A DNA stretch of 6,970 bases from NCBI GenBank assembly GCA_938003605.1, contig CALKYD010000073.1:1-6970 (forward strand). Direction: 5' to 3'. The position numbers and the translations under genes were made by a program. This DNA comes from an uncultured Sulfolobales archaeon. GTDB lineage: Archaea; Thermoproteota; Thermoprotei_A; Sulfolobales; Desulfurococcaceae. The notes under the pieces are model-generated. The model searched no databases. It had not been told where the DNA came from and was given only the letters and a program-made list of their open reading frames with translations. Below, piece by piece: positions 6,207 to 6,970 of the stretch. Numbering within the stretch: position 1 is the first letter of the stretch; the number at the start of each line of letters is the position of its first letter.

Positions 6207-6229
6207 AGCTCATTAATGTTAATTGAGCT
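6207..6229 (+). terminator. Imperfect hairpin in the convergent spacer
   Basis: AGCTCATTAA (6207-6216) can pair with TTAATTGAGCT (6219-6229) around a 2-base TG turn, with one bulged T. It lies just after the ribonuclease HII stop in the 60-base spacer between convergent genes. A terminator role is plausible by position, but there is no T-rich tract and the tight loop weakens it. Confidence 0.3.
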
Positions 6230-6248
6230 AAGCGATTGATTAGCTTAA
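6223..6248 (-). terminator. Second hairpin overlapping the end of the leftward gene
   Basis: TTGAGCTAA (6223-6231) can pair with TTAGCTTAA (6240-6248) over 9 positions, one of them a G-T pair, with an 8-base loop. It covers the stop codon of the - strand gene and competes with the hairpin at 6207-6229 for shared bases. It may help end transcription or protect the message; there is no T tract. Confidence 0.3.
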
Positions 6249-6970
6249 GGCATTGCTATTAACTTCATTGAGGGCTTGGGGGAGTTCATTACTAGACATT
6301 TAATGGAGTCTATTGAGTCCACGCATTCGCTGTATAGGTTCATTGAAGCAGCCCTTCCCTCAAGGACTCTGTTAGCTATGGACGTCTTAAGAGCCATCAG
6401 TGCCTTAAATCTATCATCTTGATACACGTAGTTCGTTAATAAGAGGAGTTCCCTAACTTCACTCAACAAATTCTTATTTAAACCACTTGAGGAGAGCCTA
6501 ACTCTTACTCCATGCCTTACAGCTAGCTCATAAACTGGAGCAAAGCCCCCTGCTCCAGACGCCATGGTCTTCGATGGAGATACAAGTACTTCAATATTGC
6601 TTGAGTGCCTTGATATTATCTCCATCTCTCTGGAAGTTATGTAGTTTGCGTAGACCAGCTTGAACGGCTTTCCGTTGAGCAAGCCCCTATCGTCTAGGAA
6701 TTCAAGGGGCCACTGCCCAGTCTTTTTCCTGAAGAGTATTGGGGTATTCTTAGTCAGCGATAGTTTTAAGTATACTTCTCCTGCATTACTTATTAATTCA
6801 ATTAAATCACTTGGCTCCACGGAATCTAAGTCTATTGCTCTAGCTACCGCTGACTTGCTTGAAACAATCTTTAAGTAGATGCGCCTGCACTCCTTGGGTA
6901 AGTCTATTGAGCCTCGATCACCTGCTAGCTCTAGCTCAACAGTGGCCTCAGTTACTCCATGCGTGAGCTC
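6245..6970 (-). CDS. Degenerate amidohydrolase-like protein (C-terminal part, start outside window)
   Basis: On the - strand a frame is open from the window end to TAA at 6245-6247, giving 241 visible residues; the GTG at 6820 is internal. The order of motifs, numbered from that GTG, fits the second half of cytosine-deaminase/chlorohydrolase-type amidohydrolases. KLVYANYIT (54-62) stands where 'lvHa..l' is expected, VLVSPSKTMASGAGGFAPVYEL (78-99) where 'vaHcP.SN..l.sG.aPv..l' is expected, and GVRVRLSSSGLNKNLLSEVREL (104-125) where 'Gv.valGTDg..sNN.l...E.r' is expected. The residues that normally bind the metal are changed: His to Tyr 57 and Asp to Ser 112. The HxH end lies outside the window. 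The fold assignment is by eye and moderately sure. If it is right, the protein is probably not a typical metal-dependent hydrolase and may be a structural or regulatory relative. It converges on the ribonuclease HII gene. Confidence 0.55.
   Translation of the reverse strand, partial: ELTHGVTEATVELELAGDRGSIDLPKECRRIYLKIVSSKSAVARAIDLDSVEPSDLIELISNAGEVYLKLSLTKNTPILFRKKTGQWPLEFLDDRGLLNGKPFKLVYANYITSREMEIISRHSSNIEVLVSPSKTMASGAGGFAPVYELAVRHGVRVRLSSSGLNKNLLSEVRELLLLTNYVYQDDRFKALMALKTSIANRVLEGRAASMNLYSECVDSIDSIKCLVMNSPKPSMKLIAMP

Noticed and set aside
6660..6878. 72-codon open frame on the + strand
   Set aside because: It lies opposite the amidohydrolase-like gene, which stays open to the window end and has a coherent motif order.
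1..6970. Search for CRISPR arrays, transposase or integrase genes, tRNA and rRNA
   Set aside because: No spaced repeats, mobile-element proteins, terminal inverted repeats or cloverleaf-like segments were seen; the window is nearly all protein-coding.

Overview
The window looks like part of the chromosome of a thermophilic archaeon, probably a crenarchaeon (Thermoproteota). The evidence is an archaeal-type ribonuclease HII with a C-terminal PCNA-binding (PIP-box-like) tail, tightly overlapping genes, GTG and TTG start codons behind strong GGAGGT-type ribosome binding sites, and heavy use of AGG/AGA (Arg) and ATA (Ile) codons. The lineage is an inference from these traits; no rRNA or tRNA is present to confirm it.

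Positions 1-4199 hold the end of a complete-looking peptide/oligosaccharide (Opp/Dpp-type) ABC importer operon on the + strand. It comprises the C-terminal part of the substrate-binding protein (cut by the window edge), two permeases (DppB- and DppC-like) and two ATPases (DppD- and DppF-like). Stop and start codons overlap or nearly touch at every junction, so the genes are almost certainly co-transcribed and translationally coupled.

Positions 4196-6184 continue the same strand without a gap large enough for a promoter and terminator. They hold a 150-residue protein of unknown function, a xylose-isomerase-like TIM-barrel protein (sugar isomerase/epimerase or AP-endonuclease-2 type), and ribonuclease HII. 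The TIM-barrel protein is a possible metabolic partner for the importer if the imported solute is a sugar. Two things here are odd. The TIM-barrel reading frame clearly extends about 55-65 codons upstream of its first usable start codon. And ribonuclease HII has valine in place of the first catalytic aspartate of its DEAGRG motif, while its other catalytic residues and its PIP box remain.

Positions 6185-6244 are a short convergent spacer with two competing imperfect hairpins. Positions 6245-6970, on the - strand, are the C-terminal part of a protein whose layout matches the second half of cytosine-deaminase/chlorohydrolase-type amidohydrolases but lacks the usual metal ligands; its start lies beyond the window.

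No mobile element, CRISPR array, RNA gene or defence system is visible. The window is largely an ordinary transport operon. The points worth checking are the ribonuclease HII active-site change, the missing start of the TIM-barrel gene, the altered ABC signature of the second ATPase, and the degenerate amidohydrolase.
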